Origin: Codonopsis lanceolata
Taxonomy: Eukaryota > Streptophyta > Magnoliopsida > Asterales > Campanulaceae
Length of the DNA stretch: 64,000 bases
Direction: 5' to 3'
Assembly: GCA_013146195.2 (NCBI GenBank)
Contig: CM028377.1
Location: 37,825,632 to 37,889,631 of the forward strand
Below the pieces are notes generated by a model that was not told the DNA's origin, searched no databases, and saw nothing but the letters and a program-made list of their open reading frames with translations. Position numbers and translations under genes: made by a program. Positions 46,725 through 58,876 of the stretch are shown one piece after another. The first letter of the stretch is position 1; every line of letters begins with the position of its first letter.

Positions 46725-47340
46725 TACTAAAACTCATTCTCTTGCTCTTTTAATTTTCTTTTATCAATTACATACATAATTATAAAATACTTAATATTAA
46801 TAATGATGTTTAACATAATTAATATATATGTATTCTACACCCACCCTTCCAACCCCCACCCCCTCCAAGCGCCCCCCCCTAAAATTCATTCTCTTGCTCT
46901 TCTAATTTTGTTTTATCAATTACATACATAATTATAAAATACTTAAGATTAATAATGACGTTTAACATAATTAATATATCTATATTGTACACCCACCCTT
47001 CTAACCCCCCCCTCCAAGCATGCCCCCCCCCCTAAAATTCATTATTTTGCTTTTCTAATTTTGTTTTATCAATTACATACATAATTATAAAATATTTAAG
47101 ATTAATAATGACGTTTAACATAATTAATATATCTATACTGTACACCCATCCTTCCAACCCCCACCCCCTCCAGTGCCCCCCTAAAACTCATTCTCTTGCT
47201 CTTCTAATTTTGTTTTATCAATTATATACATAATTATAAAATACTTAAAATTAATAATGACGTTTAACATAATTAATATATCTATACTATACACCCACCC
47301 TTCCAACCCTATCCCCCTCCAAGTGCCCCCCCAATTGCAA
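46725..47340. repeat. 150-bp tandem repeat, four units
   Basis: Each unit begins with an AAACTCATTCTCTTGCTCTT-like sequence (about 46731, 46880, 47033, 47183) and ends in a C-rich ACCCACCCTTCCAACCCC stretch. Confidence 0.93.
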
Positions 47341-47352
47341 AGCAAAGCATGT

Positions 47353-47353
<1 letters not shown>

Positions 47354-47431
<78 letters not shown>
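47354..47431. repeat. (TA)n microsatellite, about 77 bp
   Basis: A perfect TA run, flanked by AATTGCAAAGCAAAGCATG on both sides (about 47331 and 47468), so it sits within a further short duplication. Confidence 0.98.
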
Positions 47432-47434
<3 letters not shown>

Positions 47435-48044
47435 ACACCCGAGTTTCCAACCGCCACCCCCTACCCCCAAATTGCAAAGCAAAGCATGGAATGTTATTCT
47501 ATAACTCTGCACAGTTAAATGAAACCTAACATCACTCCCAGATTGCTCAATTTCTATGACTCTGTAAATATTCGTTCATGTTACACTATAAATGGATTCA
47601 TAGTGGTTTTGTGAGCAGTGCAACACACGACATTTTATGAATTGTGTGATTGTCTATTGGGCTTCAGCGAAATAAAAAATCGAACCACAAAATAGAAGAT
47701 TGAATTGAGGGTTACAACAATAAAAATACATAATTGACACAAGAGATGAGCAAACATACATATTTATTTTTCCTTTTTTTTGTGAAATTAATGTTTTTTT
47801 TTCTTTTTGCGTATTTTTGGTTAAAAATGAAGTTTTTTAATTATTGTATTTATTTTTGAATTTTGTGTTAATGAGTAGATGGGCGGCCATGGGCGCCCAT
47901 GCCCATTTATTGTTCGCTCATATATGCACATGATATTAAATGGACACTTACTTGTCCGCACATTTAAGCCCATTGCCCATATGGGCGCCGCCCATACCCG
48001 CTCATACCCGTCCGTTTGCAACCTCTAGAAGTGACTGATGAGTA

Positions 48045-48930
48045 GTGGTGGCAAATTCTGCCTACACCCATATGCCCGTCCAGACCGCCCACTAAAATAT
48101 GGGCATGGACAAACTTAAATTTTAATCTGGGCACAAATGGACATGCCCACTTAGACCATTAAGTTTTATGGGCACAAATGGGCGCCCACATTTTCACCTC
48201 ACTCTCGCGATTAATTTTTTTTATTCTGTATACCTGATAATTCAAAGTTGTTTCTCTCTATATATTTACATTTCTATAAATAACTATTCATTAAGACAGA
48301 AAGAGTGTGGGGATAGAGAGAAACTAGAGAGAGAGATGCATGGTTGATACTTGTTATTCGGGTTTGGTTTTTAGAATCAAAGAAATAGTCAGCAATGGTG
48401 GGAGTAACCGTTATTTTTTAAGAATAAAAAATTGACTCATTTTTTTTCGATATCATGTTACTTTTTATATACGGTCAATTATGTAGTTTTTTGTTATGAA
48501 AAAATATATATATCATATTTCCATTTAAAAACAATCGATTTGACATAAAAATTAAGGAATTAAGGGAGTATTTTATTTCAATTAACATAGGAGAAAAGTG
48601 AAAATATGTTCTTGTTTTGATATTATTAGTAGTTCTGCCAACACTAATACGTAATGTAAAGTTTTTCAGTTCTTTTTAGAAATTTGATTGCATTGGAAAT
48701 GGTGACAGAGGTTAAAACGTTACAAAAAAATATTGGCATTTTCCAATTATTGTGGTTGTAATTATATATATATGGTTAGTTGTAACTTTTGATAATTTTT
48801 TGTAAAAGAAATTTTTTTTTTGTAATATTTATATTTATTTGATAAGTGCATGTTAATGAGTAAATGGGCGCCCATGCCCATTTAGTGCCCGCCCATATAT
48901 GCACATATTATTAAATGGAGATAATTACAA
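48045..48930. mobile_element. Second nonautonomous element of the same kind
   Basis: It starts near TAGTGGTGGCAAATTCTGCC and ends near AAATGGGCGCCCATGCCCAT, with an AT-rich centre and no ORF. It shares ATGGGCGCCCATGCCCATTT and GCCCATATATGCACAT with the previous element. Boundaries are approximate. Confidence 0.5.
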
Positions 48931-49502
48931 ACCGATACATCTTTTAAAACATGTTTTCAAATCAATCCACATATTTTTTGCACATATCTTTTAGGTATAA
49001 TTTTAAGACGAAATTACGTCGTTGTCCTTCATGTCTAAAAAAATTGTACGTTGTACATGATTTCCCACCATTTTTTTCCTTTTGCCTTTTTCACTTTCTT
49101 TTTAGCGGAAAACCTCTTCAATGGCGGCACCTTTCTTCAGACCTAACCTACTTGCAATTTCACATTTCACCTATCTCAGGGAAACTAGATCTAGATCTAG
49201 CCTTTCCCTAAAAACTTTTCATCTCATTATCTCAGATCCAAAGCTTCTTGTTCTTGCCTTCATCCGTCATCCGTTCATCGTCTATTCGTCTCAACTGACA
49301 ACTTTCAACTCTCATCGCTCGCCAGCCTCGTCCTCACCCAGTGTCGCTCAAGTCTCAACTTCCAGTCGGACCAGTTTTCCAAGTTCCACCTTCATTCCTT
49401 CGGCCGGCGGCACCAGCACAGCACGCTAGCCTTGCAGTCGCCTCCCACAGCTCGCTCAGACCAGTCTCTTACTCACGAAGTCACGACTCACGAACTAAGG
49501 TG

Positions 49503-49549
<47 letters not shown>

Positions 49550-50003
49550 TCCACTTACTCGATTTTAAACAGATCTTAGCGATTGAGCCTCCATTTTTTA
49601 TTTTTGTAATTTTGTAACTCTGTTTACTTTCCTTTTTTTTTTTTTTTTATTTAGGTTTTTCATTTAATTTTGGTGTCATGGTTTTTGATGTATTCTTGTA
49701 ATTTCTGCACTTTGATGAGGTTATGATTCATTATTCTGTTTTATAATTTCTAGTCTACTTTTTTCTTTCACTTGTAATTTATTGAAAACAAAAATTGAAA
49801 TGTGTTGTAACTCTGTAACCGTAAGAAACCCAATTGACAGTCAATGGTTACAACTTACAAGCTACTTTATGGGTATTGTTCATACATGTATGTAATTATG
49901 TGTAAGTTTACCTTTTCATTTATGTTTCTGATAATAATTGTTTGGACATAAGAGGGTTGTGATTCATCATTGGCTGAGATCGTGTTTTGGGTTACAATAC
50001 AAT
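48931..50003. other. Sequence upstream of the phytochrome fragment
   Basis: It includes pyrimidine-rich, S/P-coding frames at 49121-49429 and a donor-like AAGGTGAGTC at about 49497 followed by a CT microsatellite. This could be a 5' UTR exon plus intron leading to 50004, but no upstream phytochrome exons are seen. Confidence 0.35.
49504..49543. repeat. (CT)n microsatellite
   Basis: About 39 bp of perfect TC repeat immediately after the GTGAGT. Confidence 0.97.
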
Positions 50004-50213
50004 ATAACGCATGCAGGAGGCGGGGTGCCAGAGGAGTTGCTGAGCCAAATGTTTGGAAGTAGTGCAGATGCAACTGAGGGGGGCATCAGCTTGCTCGCCA
50101 GCAGAAAGCTAGTGAAGCTCATGAATGGTGATGTTCAGTATGTAAGGGAAGCGAGGAAGTCTACTTTCATCTTATCTGTTGAACTTGCTGCAGCTAACAA
50201 GCCCAAACCGTAA
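50004..50213 (+). pseudogene. PHYA: Phytochrome A C-terminal fragment
   Basis: The frame reads ITHAGGGVPEELLSQMFG, then GISLLASRKLVKLMNGDVQY, REA-KSTFILSVELAAA and a stop. This is the terminal part of the histidine-kinase-related domain of phytochrome A, a red/far-red photoreceptor. It covers about 70 codons, roughly the last coding exon. Similarity starts near 50004; an AG at 50015-50016 could be the original acceptor. The chromophore-binding, PHY and PAS regions are absent upstream, so this is an isolated gene piece. The frame is intact to the stop, and about 440 bp of possible 3' UTR follow before the Gypsy LTR. Confidence 0.85.
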
Positions 50214-50656
50214 ACGGTTTTTGCCGATGTTAAATCCCTCGTCTGTTGTGTATCGGGGTGTCTGTTTCACCTTTGATGCAAAGCTATGTTGCATCTCCAT
50301 TCTCTGAGCTTTCTAGTTTCAGAAACTTTTTTTTCTTCCAATAAGTTGTAAATATGCAAATTGGGGTTCTATGAAATGGCATACAGAGGGTTTTACTCTC
50401 AAAACAGCCCTTTCTACTTAAGCATGAAAATGGTCATGTAATAAGTGTTTTGTGTTATTAACATACTAATATATGCACTAACATTCGCAACAGTTTTCTA
50501 CTTGAATTTGAATCAAGTTAGTGATGCAATAGAAAATGTCAATTTCTCTATGGAGCTTCCTCCATTATGCTAGTGTGGGATACGTATAAGGAGCTTGTGT
50601 AATACTTATTCGGCATAAATGCCATGGATTTCCAAGTGTTCTTACAGACTTACAGT
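50214..50656. other. Possible phytochrome 3' UTR and flank
   Basis: Sequence follows the stop codon with no ORF; CCAATAAGTTGTAAATATGC near 50338 could serve as a poly(A) signal region. It ends with ACAGT, the candidate 5-bp target site of the Gypsy element. Confidence 0.35.
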
Positions 50657-52598
50657 TGTAGACACCCCAATTTCGTACCCCTAGTATATGACATGACACG
50701 CAATATCAAGACATGTTAAAACTTAACAAATGTCAAGTTATATGGTTTAAAAAATGCAAAAGGGAAAGCTAGATGCACGAAACAGTAAAATGCAAGGGCC
50801 AAAGTGTCAAAAAGAGGCTAGAAAAAGACCCCTGGCGCCACCTATGGCCACTCTTGGCGCGACACCAGCTTCCCCCATGGGTGGCGCCCAATAGTGCTCA
50901 GTTCACTGTAGCACTTTGCCTCCAGTACACTCTCTCAAGTGCGTGGTGCAAGCCGACAAAGCACATAAAGAAAAATCAAAATGCCAACGGAGTCCCTCCT
51001 CTAGCCTATAAATACGAGTGCCCGGCTTCAGTGAATTCATTCACGAAAGACTCCACACACAGTTCACTTCATCGCACACAGTTAAAAAACCGCGTTAAGT
51101 TTACGTAGTGAGCGAGAAAGAAAGAACCCCTCCTCCTAGAAGCCTCGAAGCTTAGTAAAATCTCCTCCAAACACAAATCCAATCGGTCAAAGTGAACCTT
51201 AGCCTCCCAGCTAGGATTCCACCCTATTTCCTCGATCCAAAAATCCCAAAAAGAGTCGTTACTCTGCCCGAATCCAGAGGCCAAATATGCCAGAAGCAAG
51301 CAGTTGCTCTGCCTGATTTTCGCCAGAAGCAAACAAACAATAGCCAAAACACAAGCAGTTGTTCCGCCCGTTTTACGGTGCCATAAAGCACCTTTCGGAA
51401 GCAGTTATTTTGCCCGAATCTCTACAACAACAAAAGACTCCCTCTCCCGGAAGGACAGAGCGAGTGTACCCTACGCCTTAAAGGTAAGCCTTTAAGAGGT
51501 TTTTTTAAAAAATAAAAAAGTGCTATTTTCAGCCGGTCCGATGTAAAAATATAAGCCTTTATGATGCCCGGATTTCTATAGAAAATATCACTAAAAAGAG
51601 CCATTATTATGGCCAAATATTTATAAATGTATTTGTAATTACTGGAAGGAGGCGGCTGCAAGTCTGTAATAATGTAGATACAGATATATTTGCTTCAAAT
51701 GCTTTATTTCATTTGCTAAAAAATATAATAAAAGCTTATTTTTAGCCAAAAAACTATTTTTGAGACCGAAAGGGCGAGTTGGGTGCCTAACACCTTCCCA
51801 ACTCGTAACTTAGCCTCCGAACCCCTTTTTTTACAAACTCTGGTTATTTTTTGTTTTTTTTATTTCTCCTTAAAATAAAGATGACGACTCTGTTATAGTA
51901 TTTTGGATCAAATGAGGCCCGCAACATCTTTTTTTTTTTGCACTTTTTCGGTTTCTCCTAAACAAGGGATGATGGGAATGAAAAGGGTGATGCATTTTAT
52001 GTATCTTATTTTCCCCTAAACAAGGGAGGATGAGATACAGAGAAATCCAAAGCACTCATAGCGATCCAAAATAAGCCTAAGGTCATAGTTTTTTTTTGCA
52101 CTTTTCTATTTTTTTCCCTAAACAAGGGACGATGGGAATGAAAAGGGTGATGCATTTTTTGTATCTTGTTTCCCCTAAACAAGGGAGGATGAAATACGGA
52201 GAAACTCAATGCACTCAAAGTGATCTAGGGTGATTTTCAAGTCCACAGTGAGGCAGGGCGTGTTCCCACACGCCTTCGCAACATCATTTTTTGCATTTTT
52301 CCGTTTTCCCCTAAACAAGGGACGACGGGAATGAAAAAGGTGATGTGTTTTATGTATCTTGTTTTCCCCTAAACAAGGGAGGATGAGATATGGGAAAATC
52401 CAAAGCACTCATAGTAGACTAAAGCATACTCAGTGACTGAGGCGTATTCAACGCGCTTTTCGACAACACTCTTTTTGTACTTTTAATTTCAACTTCCCTA
52501 AACAAGGGAAGATGGAATGAAAAGAGTGATGTCCTCCCGCAATGTGAGTTCCCCTAAAAAGGGAGCGCGCGATCCGGAAGCGTTCCGGGGCACTCACA
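50657..52598 (+). mobile_element. 5' LTR of the Tat Gypsy element
   Basis: It begins TGTAGACACCCCAATTTCG, a common Tat LTR start, and ends GGCACTCACA just before the primer-binding site, so it is about 1.94 kb. The last 0.65 kb consists of tandem units. An earlier, degenerate primer-site-like GATGACGACTCTGTTA at about 51879 is an alternative original LTR end. Confidence 0.8.
51930..52590 (+). repeat. Tandem units with CCCCTAAACAAGGGA, LTR 3' part
   Basis: About four units of 158-193 bp begin with a TTTGCACTTTT-like sequence (about 51938, 52096, 52289, 52474). Each contains two CCCTAAACAAGGGA words and a GATGGGAATGAAAAGGGTGATG stretch. Short frames on the minus strand here are repeat products. 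Confidence 0.92.
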
Positions 52599-52599
52599 G

Positions 52600-52618
52600 T
52601 GGCGAGTCTGCTGGGGAC
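52600..52618 (+). other. Primer-binding site
   Basis: TGGCGAGTCTGCTGGGGAC lies one base after the LTR. It resembles the TGGCGACTCTGCTGGGGA primer site of Tat/Ogre elements, with one change. Confidence 0.85.
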
Positions 52619-53801
52619 GTCGTTTTTATTTTAAAGAAAATAAAAATGGAGGGCTAGACTCATTTTCACAAAAAAGAAAAAAATAAGTTTTCTTTAGTTT
52701 TTGGCTAAAATATTCTTATTATATTTATTTAGCCTTTTAAATATTGCATTCTTATATATCTGTGTATATATTTGTGGATATGATCATCCTCTTGGAGCAA
52801 TTTCGTTCTAGTTGTCATTACAGGTATATTTATTAAAAAAAAGTATATTAAAAAAACAATAAAATACATTTCCGGGCAGTATAACAAAAGGGCTGGGCTG
52901 GGGCTTCATTTTATTATTGTTTTATTTCCGCTTCATATTATTATTCTGCTTGTTTTACTTTTATCGCACAAAATATGTAAATGTTATTTCATTCTGTCAT
53001 TTTATTTTGGGATTAGGACCAATATGTAATTAATATGAATAGATAGATTCCCCGCTTTTCTTTCTATTTCTTGATCTGAATGGTTGCTTGCTCACGCTCA
53101 AACTAAAAAGCCGAGAAAATCCATGAAAAACAGCAAGACATGCCATACATGTTTTATTTACTGCTTTATATCTGGAAAAAAAAACATTTTACTGCTTTCT
53201 AGATACCGCACACACGCGCACGCACGTAGAAATATTCCGAACTACTACCCTATACCATGGCCAGCCTACCCCCTGCATCAGCTAACGTTAAATTGCATAT
53301 AGTTTTTCATGACACTTCATGGACCGATCGGTTTTATTAACCAATCCCTGTGCAAAGAAAAAAAAGAAAGGAGATGCAAAAACAAAAACAAAAAAGCAAA
53401 AAAATTGATATGAATAAAAATATGCACATGGACTGACCAAAGATTTTCTGATGTTCGACCTATACCATTTTGAATGGTTGGATCCTGGAAAGAGTATAGG
53501 CCCTTCGCCTGAGATTAGTCCGATCTTACCATCTTGAGGAGTCGAAAGGCAGGTGGAATACGAGGGCCCTATACTCTGGAGAAAGAATCCACTATTCCAG
53601 GAATAGTCCTGGGACCGTCAAAACAAAGCGGGTGCTTGTCCGATCAATCGTAGGGAAAATAAATAATCATAAAAAATACTAATAAAGGCACGTTGTACTC
53701 CAAGCCCAGAAAGCCTTCAGCCAACCCTTTCTGATGCCTTCAAACTCCTTTTCCTCAGAAACCTGGCCCGAATTTGGAAAGGCAGAGATAGTACTAGCCG
53801 G
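52619..53801 (+). other. Untranslated leader of the Gypsy element
   Basis: AT-rich sequence without a supported frame. A frame at 53084-53302 has no recognisable domain. Confidence 0.5.
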
Positions 53802-55744
53802 TTGATACGGGATGCAGACATAAAAACCAGGGCAGAAAATATCAGAGTCAGATCAGAAAAGGGCAAAATTAGTGCAGAGGGTACAGATTTGAGCAGAATG
53901 GCAGCTGAAAATGAGCAGTCCGCAGTGGGTACTGATACAGGGGCTCCAGGTTATGCTCAGACTCCGGTTATGCAACAGTGGCTAGATCAAAATTTGGATG
54001 CACGAAATGATCGTTTGCTAAGCTAAATAGCAAATCTCATGCAAGGTCTAAAACCCATTAGTGAGGGAACCTCTTTACCTGCAGCCCCTCAAGAAGCGTC
54101 AATTTCACATGTTACTCTAAATCCAAATCCTTAGCCAAACACCAACCCACCAAATATTGCCACTACCCCAAATCTAAATCCCTCATCTAACCCTTATTAC
54201 CCAAATGTTAACCCTTTTTCACCATACCCTCCATATCCTGTCCCAAGCACCAATATCCTCTAGAACCCAAATGACCTCTCTTTCCCATCACCAACCCACT
54301 CCAAAATAGCCCACATATGGACCCAAGAAGTTATAACCAACCAGGTCAAGTAACAACATATTTACCTTTCAACGACCCATGCCATCAAACCGAAATCGCC
54401 AATAACCCACCTACCCAAACTCCTTACCAAGTGCCTACCCAAAATCCTTACCAAATACCTACCAAAAATCCTTACGAAATACCACGAGAAATAAACCCAG
54501 CCTTTCCCAATCCCACCAGCATATACCAAAACCCAACTTCCCATCCCACCAAAATGGAGGCTAACATGGAGAATTTGAAATGTATGATGCTCAAAGTTCT
54601 GAACAATGGAGAATTTTCTACACGGGCATTAGTATTACAACCTTCAGCAATACTACCTTCAAAATTCAAAATGCCCGACATAGAAAAATTCGATGGAACT
54701 GGATGCCCTATCTCTCATTTAAAATCCTACTCTACCGGCATGCAGTCAAGGGGGGCTAGCTTTGAAGCTATGGCTTCCAATTTCCATCTTACTTTGATAG
54801 GGGCTGTCAAGCAATGGCTAATGCTAGCAGACAATAGCACCACATGTACTTGGGACCAAATAGCTAAAGGGTTCCTAGAGAGGTACAATGACAATACTAC
54901 CTCCGAAAACAAAAGACATCATGAGTCGTGCACCCAAAGGGGAAAAGAAACATGTGCTGAGTTTGTAGCCAGGTGGAAAAGAAAAATAGCTCAGATGCTT
55001 GACAGACCTGATTCGGCTGAGTCATGCAGAATGTTCATCAAAAACCTCCAGCCTATTTACCTGGAGCACATGCGGTATCTCCCCTATAGAAATTTCAAAG
55101 AAGTAGTGGAGATAGGAGTCCGTATTGATGAAAATATATGGACCGGGCATTTAAAAGTCAATACGCCCTCCAACTCTTTCCGCTATTCAAAAGGAAAGGC
55201 AATCGCATCAGGATTAGCTGTTAATATGGTAGGGAATGCATCCACCAACTTTCCTACCCAGAACTATAACACTATTCCATGGTCCTACGAAGCAGATAGG
55301 TCTGTCAATGCAGTGGGAGGGAACAGTGGTCCAAACAGGAACTTCAGGGGTCAGAACAGAGGAAATCGGTATTTTGATGAATTGCAAGCTCCTTAGTATG
55401 TGATACTGCAAGGACTAATGGCACAGGGAGTACTAAAGCCTTTGGAAAACTATAGGCTGCCAAGTCCTCTGCCCAACTCATGGAATCACGCCCAGTATTG
55501 TGAATACCATCGTTGCAGTGGTCACCTCACCGACAAATGTTATGTGCTCAAAAACGCTATCCAGGACCTAATATATGATAAGGTTATTGAAAGACCTCCT
55601 CCTAGACCAAATATAGTCAATAACACTCAACCTCAAATAAATACGATTGAGGCCGATGAAGAAAATTATGTTCCCAAGTTTGAAAGAAATAAACACCCAT
55701 TGCCATATATCATTGTTCCTTTCTTTCCACCCACAAAAGCCTAG
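53802..55744 (+). pseudogene. Gypsy gag remnant
   Basis: An N-terminal charged piece (53802-54026) is followed by a proline/asparagine-rich stretch with stops. The main frame 54317-55396 (359 codons) contains the retrotransposon gag core: KFKMPDIEKFDGTGCPISHL near residue 115, then SFHLTLIGAVKQWL-type text and RYNDNT, ETCAEFVARWKRK and LQPIYLEHMRY. A separate frame 55400-55744 has the zinc-knuckle-like CEYH-(x)4-GHLTDKCYVLKNAIQDLI of Tat gag proteins. Gag forms the particle around element RNA. Confidence 0.88.
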
Positions 55745-56079
55745 CTGCAATATGCTTTCTTGGGACACTATCTGGGTAGCTAAAATACCTATAACCTTGA
55801 AAAAGTCACTTGGGTCGATGGGGATGTCAGTCACCTTACTAGATCTGGTCAGGCCTACCAACTAAACCAGGAAAGAGGTGACCACTCTCGCAAAGATCAA
55901 GAAATAGATACTGGGGCTAAGAATATGGAAGATACTCTGCTAACTCAGATGAAGAAAACCCAAGCCAACATATCTATATGGGGCTTGTTGTGTGCTTCCA
56001 AGACTCATCGTGATACACTGGCTAAATCTCTGAGTCAAGCAGTCATTCCCATTGAAACCTCCCCAAATGAGCTCACCCA

Positions 56080-56829
56080 ATGATCGGCAACTTACACTTT
56101 GGAAACGTGATTATGTTTACCGATCTAGATCTGCCAAATGAAGGAACCAACCACATTGATGCTCTCCATATCACTGTGGGGGTCATGGAAAAGAGGGTTC
56201 CCCGAGTTCTGATAGATAATGGCTCTTCTTTAAATGTATGTCCCACAAGCACGCTAGCCAAACTGGGAACAAAAATATCAGAGCTGGTTCCTTCATCACA
56301 GACAGTAAGGGCATACGACAACACTAGTCGATGTGTCCTATGGGTGGTCACTTTAGTGATGACTATTGGGCCATTAACTATGTCAGTAGAGTTCCAAGTC
56401 CTGGACATACCAGCCACTTTCAGTCTGTTGTTGGGACACCCTTGGATCCATGGAGTAAAAGGGGTAGCCACCTCACTACATCAACGTGTCAAATTCATCC
56501 ACGACGACCATATAGTGATCATTCTTGCCGATAAGATCATGGAAAACAAGGAAAACGGGGACATCCCAATCCTCAAAATAGAGCACGATGACACGTGTAT
56601 TTTCCTCAGTGGCTTTGAAGTTATCCCCCATTCTAGAGTCAACGCCATTAAATGTGAACGAGAAACTGACATCACCATAAAGAAAACCACGTCCCTAGGA
56701 AACATGGTCCCGTTAAACATGTTTCGAAAAATGAATTATATGCATGGTTTGGGTCTCGAAAAAATCAGCAAGGACTTGTCAATCTGGTCCAAGATGAACT
56801 TAAGGAGTGTATCTCTCCTTTCGGTCTAG
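56080..56829 (+). pseudogene. Gypsy aspartic protease region
   Basis: The 249-codon frame includes VLIDNGSSLNVCPTSTLAKLG near residue 45, the retropepsin D-(T/N)G-(S/A) active site in its usual plant form. The downstream LLGHPWIHGVKGVATSLHQR segment matches the flap and C-terminal part. It ends with a G-patch-like NYMHGLGLEKISKDL. The enzyme would cut the polyprotein. Upstream and downstream frames are broken. Confidence 0.85.
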
Positions 56830-57640
56830 GATACAATCCTACTCCAGCAGAAATAGCCGCAGTCATGAAACAGAAACGTGAGAAAAGCAAGGCGGAACGA
56901 GAAAAGCGTCCTTATATATATATATATCCCCCTCTCCAACCATAAAGAAAAACCTTAAGTGGTTACTTTGTAAGGAAAGGAGAAACAGATGCCTATCTCA
57001 TGTTTCCAGAGCCCTGGCTAGACCTGAATGGGAAAAGACACCCTAGGTGGGAGATCTTCGAAGATGTCAGTCTCGTCACTAGTGAAATGGAACAGATTAC
57101 CCTGGAGCCCTGTAGCTCTGCATATAAGACTGTTGCAATTGAAAAGACTTGGTCTATAGACCAAGACGACTATGCTCTGGCCCTGTTAGATAATGACTGT
57201 CTAGGAGACAGTTTTCTGGGTATGATAGATGGAGGCACTAGCTATGAAAAGCTCCCTGCTTAGTTTGAGTCCATTACTGATAAGCCTCTGCAGAATTGGT
57301 ATACTACGACCGACCCGTTCCTGACGCCTGAAGATCTGGTGGACCGTTTCGGATATACTATTCCCCATCCTTCTTTTAGCCTTACGGATTGGTCATCTAC
57401 CGATCCACTCCCTAAAATTGAGGACCCCAGGTCCTCAATAATATATCCATCCCTATACAGTTTGCTAATAATGATAATCTAGATGCCTTCATGTATTCCT
57501 TAGTTGCACCTTCATTAAAAGACACATTAATTAGCTTTAATAATGAGTCATTTGATGAAATGGACCCAAAAGATAAAAGTTACTTGTTTGATCTCGTAAA
57601 GTCAGTCAAGTACTAGGAAAAGCATCAATCAGCAGCAGCA
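56830..57640 (+). pseudogene. Gypsy protease-RT linker
   Basis: Acidic, poorly conserved sequence with stops. The frame 57000-57263 contains FPEPW-D-NGKRHPRWEIFE, a spacer typical of long Tat polyproteins. A TA run lies at about 56915-56928. Confidence 0.55.
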
Positions 57641-57649
57641 GATGAAGAC

Positions 57650-58876
57650 TTGTCCGCCATCAATCTGGGGCTGAACAATGAAATTAAAGAAGTCAGAATT
57701 GGCAGCTACCTGCAAGGTTCTGAAAAGGCAGCACTGATCAATCTCCTCAAAGAATTCGTGGATATCTTTGCATGGTCCTACGAAGATATGTCTGGGCTGG
57801 ATCCAACCATTGTTGAACATTGGATCCCCACTTATCCTGATGCTCGGCCAGTCAAGCAGAAACTCCGTAAAATCAAACCAGAATGGTCACTACAAGTGAA
57901 AGAAGAAATCATGAAACGGCTTCGCATCAAATTTATCCGAGTAGTTGAATACCCGATCTGGTTGTCAAATATAGTGAATGTTCCGAAGCCCAACGGAAAG
58001 GTTCGGATCTGCGTAGACTTCCGCGACCTCAACAAAGCATCGCCCAAAGACGACTTCCCTCTACCCAACATTGATATTGTGGTAGACATTGTGGATTCTC
58101 ACAAAACAAGATCCTTCGTAGATTGCATGTTAGGTTACAATCAAGTCAAAATGGCAGGAGAGGACCAGGAAAAAACATCATTCACCACCCCCTGTGGAAC
58201 TTACTACTACACTGTCATGCCATTTTGGCTAAAAAATGCTGGGGCTACATATCAAAGAGCTGCCACCGCCCTCTTCCATGATATGATCCACAAAGAAGTC
58301 GAAGTGTACGTTGACGACATGATCGTGCACTCCAGCGATGCCAACGGTGCTCATATCAAAGACCTTCGAAAATTCTTCAAAAGATTAAGAAAGCACCGGA
58401 TGAAGCTTAACCCCACCAAATGGACGTTAGGGGTTACCAAAGGCAAGGTCCTGGGATTCATGATGACCGAGCAAGGCATCGAGATTGAGCCAGCCAAAAT
58501 CAAGGCCATCATAAATATGCCACAGCCAAAAACTCCAACAGAAGTCAAAGGCTTCCTGGGCCGCTTGCAATATATCAACCGCTTCATCAGACATCTGACC
58601 TCCATATGTGAGCCCCTATTCAAACTCTTAAAGAAAAATGCTGACCAAGTCTGGGACGAAAAATGCCAGCTAGCCTTCGAAAAAATAAAAGCCTATCTTA
58701 CCAATCTACCAGTGCTAGCTCCTCCCCATACACATAAACCTCTCCTTCTATATTTAACCATCACAAATACAGCAGTAGGGGCTATGCTCGCCCAAGAAAA
58801 AGAAAATTCCTACATCAAAAATACCATATACTTCATCATGGTAGGAAATTGCAGGGAAGCGAGCTTAATTACTTAG
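57650..58876 (+). pseudogene. Gypsy reverse transcriptase
   Basis: The 408-codon frame is the best preserved part. Motifs in order are DIFAWSYEDMSGLDP, VKQKLRKIKPEW, WLSNIVNVPKPNGKVRICVDFRDLNKASPKDDFPLPNID, the palm core with D in SFVDCMLGYNQV, MPFWLKNAGATYQR and YVDDMIVHS (catalytic box). LGFMMTEQGIEIEPAKIKAI and the LGRLQYINRFIR thumb follow. The enzyme copies element RNA into DNA. The frame runs into the first RNase H and breaks at about 58850. Confidence 0.95.

Larger units (their letters stand above)
46630..48030. mobile_element. Nonautonomous repeat element with GGGCGCCCAT ends
   Basis: Both sides contain CCCAT/ATGGGC-rich palindromic blocks (46660-46725 and 47875-48010). The right end, read on the minus strand as CTAGAGGTTGCAAACGGACG, resembles hAT-type termini of the AGGTGGCAAACGGGC kind. 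No transposase is present. Boundaries are approximate. Confidence 0.5.
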
